A stretch of 64,000 nt of DNA from the NCBI RefSeq assembly GCF_021012795.1, contig NZ_VFYU01000029.1, positions 1 through 64,000 of the forward strand. The letters run 5' to 3'. How positions within the stretch are numbered: the first letter of the stretch is position 1; each line of letters starts with the position of its first letter. Under the pieces are notes generated by a model that searched no databases, had not been told where the DNA came from, and saw only the letters and a program-made list of their open reading frames with translations. This document shows, one piece after another, positions 60,577 through 64,000 of this stretch. The DNA comes from Psychrobacter sp. I-STPA10 (lineage in GTDB: Bacteria > Pseudomonadota > Gammaproteobacteria > Pseudomonadales > Moraxellaceae). The position numbers and the translations under genes are program-made.

Positions 60577-60593
60577 TGACATGAAAGCGACAT
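60577..60593. promoter_or_regulatory. 11-base-period direct repeat before the P450 gene
   Basis: TGACATGAAAG is followed by CGACATAAAAG (hexamers at 60577-60582 and 60588-60593). An 11-base period is the spacing used by OmpR/PhoB-family response regulators. The site lies 20-37 bases before the P450 ATG and after the repeat element. The function is a guess. Confidence 0.3.
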
Positions 60594-60613
60594 AAAAGGA
60601 ACTTGGTATCAAT

Positions 60614-62086
60614 ATGAAATGGCTAATTAAAAAATTTGCTAAAAAAAAGCCGACCGCTTATTCACAACAAACGTCACCCGAAAATAAAACAGATACCCAC
60701 ACTATAGAACCACGACAACCCACGGTTTCTACTATTTCTACTAATAATCACAATACAACGGCTCAAACATCAATCCTCCAGTCACCAATTCCTCAGTCTT
60801 GCCAACAACCCAACTGGCGACTGGATTTATTAGAGCCAAATTTTGTCCAAAATCCTTATCCTTATTTTGCCTTTTTACGAGAGCATCAACCTCTGCATCG
60901 ACTAGCAACAGGGGCTTGGGTTGTCACCCGTTATGAGGATATAAAAGCGTTACTGGCAGATGATAGACTTGGCAACACGCCATCTATCTATTCTGTATTA
61001 CATCAACGCAACCATGAACGCTATGTGTGTGCTGATGTGGCACAACATTTAATCGCCTTTCAAGATGGTGATATTCATCAACTATTAAGAAAACAGTTAA
61101 TCCGTGCCTTTAATCAGCCCATTAAAAATCAAAAAACACTTAGCCAAACCATTGCACACGATATTTTGCAACAAGCCATTAGCAAATCCAAACAATGCTA
61201 TGCGGTCAAGGATTTTGGCTCACCAGTGGCATTAACCATCATCGCTAAATTATTAGGATTACCGATTGAGCATACAAATAACATAAACCCTACCACCATC
61301 AAACAATACACCAATGATTTTATCTATTTGTTTAGTCAGATACCATCGCAAAGCACTCGAGAACGTATTGACCAACATATTATTAAGTTACGTCAATATG
61401 TCCAACACGCTCTTACTCTTGCTATGCAAAATCAACACAACGAATCTAATGGTGAATCTGACAATACCACAGTGGCTATATTGGCAAAAGCGGTTAGTTT
61501 GGGACAATTGACACAACAACAAGCCATTGATAACTTGATACTGTTATTGGTCGATGGGGCAGAAAATGTGGATAGAATGATAGGCACAATGTTATGGCTA
61601 TATACCCAATATCGACAAGATAACCAACAAAACAATCAGCAAAACAATCAGCAAACAGGTCAGCATCTTGATACAAATAGCCTTGATAAAAATAGAGAGC
61701 TAATACCTGCATTTGTTGAGGAATGTCTGCGACTACAAACACCTGTACAATTTGTGGGCAGAGTGGTACAGCAACCTTTTGACTTATATGGTGAACAGCT
61801 AAAACAAGGTCAAACAATACTACTGATGTTAGCCTCTGGCAATCGTGACCCAAGTATTTTTGAGCAACCCGATAAGTTTAATATTCATCGTCCAAAAAAC
61901 TTTCAATTTACTTTTGGACGTGGAGCGCACACCTGTTTGGGTAATCAATTGGTTCGGCAAATATTATGTGACACCATGACTACCGTATTAGATATTGCAC
62001 CCCATTACAGCATCAGTAGCACCCAACCACAGTGGCAAAGTCGTATTGGTCATCGCTGGATAGAGGATTTTTTGCTACAAATTTAA
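60614..62086 (+). CDS. Cytochrome P450, atypical I-helix
   Basis: This 490-residue soluble P450 has the haem loop FTFGRGAHTCLG (Cys441), the ExxR pair Glu370/Arg373 in FVEECLRL, and a C-helix FQDGDIHQLLRKQLIRAF. The I-helix reads LLLVDGAENVDR: Asn318 occupies the position of the usual proton-relay Thr, as in some P450s that act on carrier-bound substrates (OxyB type). A Q/N-rich insertion (about 335-351) lies before the ExxR helix. The first about 65 residues are a Lys-rich, then Ser/Thr/Asn-rich polar extension, with no membrane anchor. It lies in the same direction as the synthetase and amidohydrolase genes. The electron-transfer partners are not in the window. Confidence 0.9.
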   Translation: MKWLIKKFAKKKPTAYSQQTSPENKTDTHTIEPRQPTVSTISTNNHNTTAQTSILQSPIPQSCQQPNWRLDLLEPNFVQNPYPYFAFLREHQPLHRLATGAWVVTRYEDIKALLADDRLGNTPSIYSVLHQRNHERYVCADVAQHLIAFQDGDIHQLLRKQLIRAFNQPIKNQKTLSQTIAHDILQQAISKSKQCYAVKDFGSPVALTIIAKLLGLPIEHTNNINPTTIKQYTNDFIYLFSQIPSQSTRERIDQHIIKLRQYVQHALTLAMQNQHNESNGESDNTTVAILAKAVSLGQLTQQQAIDNLILLLVDGAENVDRMIGTMLWLYTQYRQDNQQNNQQNNQQTGQHLDTNSLDKNRELIPAFVEECLRLQTPVQFVGRVVQQPFDLYGEQLKQGQTILLMLASGNRDPSIFEQPDKFNIHRPKNFQFTFGRGAHTCLGNQLVRQILCDTMTTVLDIAPHYSISSTQPQWQSRIGHRWIEDFLLQI

Positions 62087-62091
62087 TTAAA

Positions 62092-63636
62092 TTAAACAAA
62101 ACTAGCAAACAAATCATATTCACTCGCCTCATCAATGGTGACAGTAATAAACTCACCAACTTGTACCCTTTCATCAATATTATCGACATACACATGTCCA
62201 TCAATCTCTGGGGCATCGGCATAACTGCGACAAATGGCAATGTTCTCTTCAGTATCAATCTCATCAACCAAAACTTTTAAAGTTTTCCCCACTTTTTCTT
62301 GTAATTTTTCCGCAGAGATTTGCTGTTGCAACGCCATAAATCTATCATAGCGTTGTTGCTTAATGTCCTCTGGTACAGGGTTTGGCAACTCATTTGCCAC
62401 TGCCCCTTCCACCTCAGAATAGGTAAAACAGCCCACTCTATCTAAACGCGCTTGTTTCAGCCAATCGAGCAAATACTCAAAGTCCTCCTCGGTTTCCCCC
62501 GGAAAGCCCACCACAAAGGTAGAACGAATGACTATTTCAGGGCAAATCTCGCGCCATTTTTGGATACGCTCTAAGGTATTTTCGCTATGTGCAGGGCGTT
62601 TCATCGCCTTTAAAACACGTGGGCTGGCATGTTGAAAAGGTATATCCAGATAAGGCAACAATTTATGCTCACTCATCAACTCAACCACTTTATCGACATG
62701 CGGATATGGATACACATAATGCAAACGTACCCAAATACCCAAATTATTTAATGCTTGGCATAAATCATAAAACTTAGACTTTAACGGCATGCCATTCCAA
62801 AAGCTGGTTTTATATTTTAAGTCCACGCCATACGCCGAAGTATCTTGGGAAATCACCAACAGTTCTTTAACCCCTGCTTTTTTTAATGCCAATGCCTCAT
62901 TCATCACTTTATCAATGGGATTAGATACCAAGTCGCCACGTAAACTGGGAATAATACAAAAGGTACAACGGTGATTACAGCCTTCTGAAATCTTAAGATA
63001 GGCATAATGCTTTGGTGTTAGCTTGATACCTGCATTATTGATTAAGTCTAACTTGGGGTCATAGGCGCGTGCTTCTTTTATCTTTTGGGGCATCGGCAAA
63101 TGATGCGATACCGCTTGTATCACCTCGCCATAAGCGTGTGCGCCTGTCACCGCAAGCACAGCAGGGTGCATACTGCGAATTTTCTCCGCTTCTTTACCCA
63201 AACACCCTGTCACAATCACCCGACCATTTTTACTAATGGCTTCACCAATGCTGTCTAGTGACTCTTGCACTGCACTTTCGATAAAGCCGCAAGTATTGAC
63301 CACCACCAAATCTGCCCCATCATAATCTTTGGCAACTTCATAACCCTCACGACTCAGCTCAGTAATAATACGCTCACTATCAACCAAAGCTTTGGGGCAA
63401 CCGAGCGACACAAAACCCACTTTTGGCGCACTATTGGCATTGGCTTTGGTAGTGATGGGTAACTGTCCATCACTCATCTGTGCACTTTGTTCAATGTCAC
63501 GATTTTGATTGTGGTTGGCTTTGTGGTGATAGGCAGGGGTATTACTAACTTTGTCACTAATTTTATCACTAATAGCAGCATTGGGGTGGTAAATAGAGAC
63601 GGCAGAATCTGATAGGTGTAAGCTAGATTTGGACAT
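62092..63636 (-). CDS. rimO: Ribosomal protein S12 methylthiotransferase RimO
   Basis: This 514-residue radical-SAM enzyme adds a methylthio group to Asp89 of ribosomal protein S12. The N-terminal UPF0004 domain starts at about residue 72 ([19 protein letters not shown]) with its cluster cysteines. The radical-SAM triad is in [20 protein letters not shown] (CxxxCxxC), and a TRAM domain is at the C-terminus ([30 protein letters not shown]). The first 70 residues are a polar extension not found in E. coli RimO (441). ATG 63636 is preceded by AAGG; a later Met at about residue 54 is possible. Its stop is 5 bases from the P450 stop. Confidence 0.95.
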   Translation of the reverse strand: MSKSSLHLSDSAVSIYHPNAAISDKISDKVSNTPAYHHKANHNQNRDIEQSAQMSDGQLPITTKANANSAPKVGFVSLGCPKALVDSERIITELSREGYEVAKDYDGADLVVVNTCGFIESAVQESLDSIGEAISKNGRVIVTGCLGKEAEKIRSMHPAVLAVTGAHAYGEVIQAVSHHLPMPQKIKEARAYDPKLDLINNAGIKLTPKHYAYLKISEGCNHRCTFCIIPSLRGDLVSNPIDKVMNEALALKKAGVKELLVISQDTSAYGVDLKYKTSFWNGMPLKSKFYDLCQALNNLGIWVRLHYVYPYPHVDKVVELMSEHKLLPYLDIPFQHASPRVLKAMKRPAHSENTLERIQKWREICPEIVIRSTFVVGFPGETEEDFEYLLDWLKQARLDRVGCFTYSEVEGAVANELPNPVPEDIKQQRYDRFMALQQQISAEKLQEKVGKTLKVLVDEIDTEENIAICRSYADAPEIDGHVYVDNIDERVQVGEFITVTIDEASEYDLFASFV

Positions 63637-63924
63637 GGCTAACCTTATGCAAGAGAATAGAAATTATATTTAACAAGGGCAATAAATTTTTGCCATTGTA
63701 CTTTTTTTTGTTAGCAATCACCAGTCAAGGCTTGGATTTAACTGTTTTGCTGCTTGCTTTGGATTTAAATCTGAATGGCAATTGCGATACCCTCTATCGA
63801 ATCATTCTATTAACATTATATTGATAAGCCATTTTTACAAATTATTTTTATGGTCTATTATTGTGCATTATGCAGGCATAAAGTCACTAAAACAGCACAA
63901 TTCATAAGATATATGTTTTATTTT

Positions 63925-63938
63925 GGTGCATTTTCTGC
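63925..63938 (+). promoter_or_regulatory. Sigma-54-type promoter pointing off the right edge
   Basis: TTGGTGCATTTTCTGCT has the GG-N10-GC spacing of -24/-12 promoters (GG at 63925-63926, GC at 63937-63938). An open frame begins with ATG 63963, about 13 bases after the expected transcription start, and runs past the end of the window; it is too short to name. The remaining 63637-63924 sequence is AT-rich, with no gene seen. Confidence 0.4.
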
Positions 63939-64000
63939 TAATAATGACTTATGCTTCATTAAATGAATCATCAAATGAGTGCAACGACTGCCTTTATGAC

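Overview
The window looks like a chromosomal segment of a low-GC gammaproteobacterium of the family Moraxellaceae (Moraxella/Psychrobacter type). The evidence is gene content and order: pyrG-kdsA-...-eno-ftsB-ispD, pyrC-rnt, queA-tgt, a pyrH-frr-uppS-cdsA-dxr-rseP-bamA-lpxD-fabZ-lpxA block, small porins with MKK-type signal peptides, a long isocitrate lyase and malate synthase G. Genus and species cannot be fixed from the sequence alone.

Layout. 1-911 is an IS630-type insertion sequence whose outer inverted repeat coincides with the first base of the window. It truncates or abuts a small accessory cluster (903-2798): a zinc-ribbon membrane protein, a 56-residue membrane peptide and a 384-residue protein with DxD and FRxR-type motifs. 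2821-24232 holds housekeeping and stress genes (yaaA, DUF3108, DUF2069-wrbA, YihY, a Na+/H+ antiporter, a lytic transglycosylase, a LysR regulator, aceA, a DUF4349 lipoprotein, a CYTH-CHAD protein behind a Pho-box-like site, an L,D-transpeptidase, argG, pyrC, rnt, tRNA-Glu, and a membrane-tailed BLUF photoreceptor). 24487-33456 (minus strand) is ispD, ftsB, eno, a copper module (copA, copZ and a cysteine-less HMA-like protein), kdsA and pyrG. 33667-35968 is a tandem pair of porins, followed by glcB. 39271-42565 holds three tRNA-modification genes (miaE, queA, tgt), then a sodium-symporter gene. 44277-55589 (minus strand) is the envelope block from pyrH to lpxA, with no skp between bamA and lpxD.

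The most unusual part is 55954-62086. Three plus-strand genes encode a ligase-carrier-thioesterase protein (A-PCP-TE plus a C-terminal beta-type domain, with Cys as the predicted TE nucleophile), a cytosine-deaminase-like amidohydrolase and a cytochrome P450 with Asn in place of the I-helix Thr. Together they look like a compact biosynthetic cluster for a small acid-derived metabolite; I do not recognise the product. rimO closes the window, followed by a sigma-54-like promoter pointing off the right edge.

Dispersed repeats run through the window. One family of small non-coding elements (ends TAGGGTCTGTTGAAC) has four copies or remnants, one lying between the amidohydrolase and P450 genes and a 44-bp version touching the frr stop codon. 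A second, CT/AG-rich family has two related copies. I saw no rRNA, CRISPR array or prophage.
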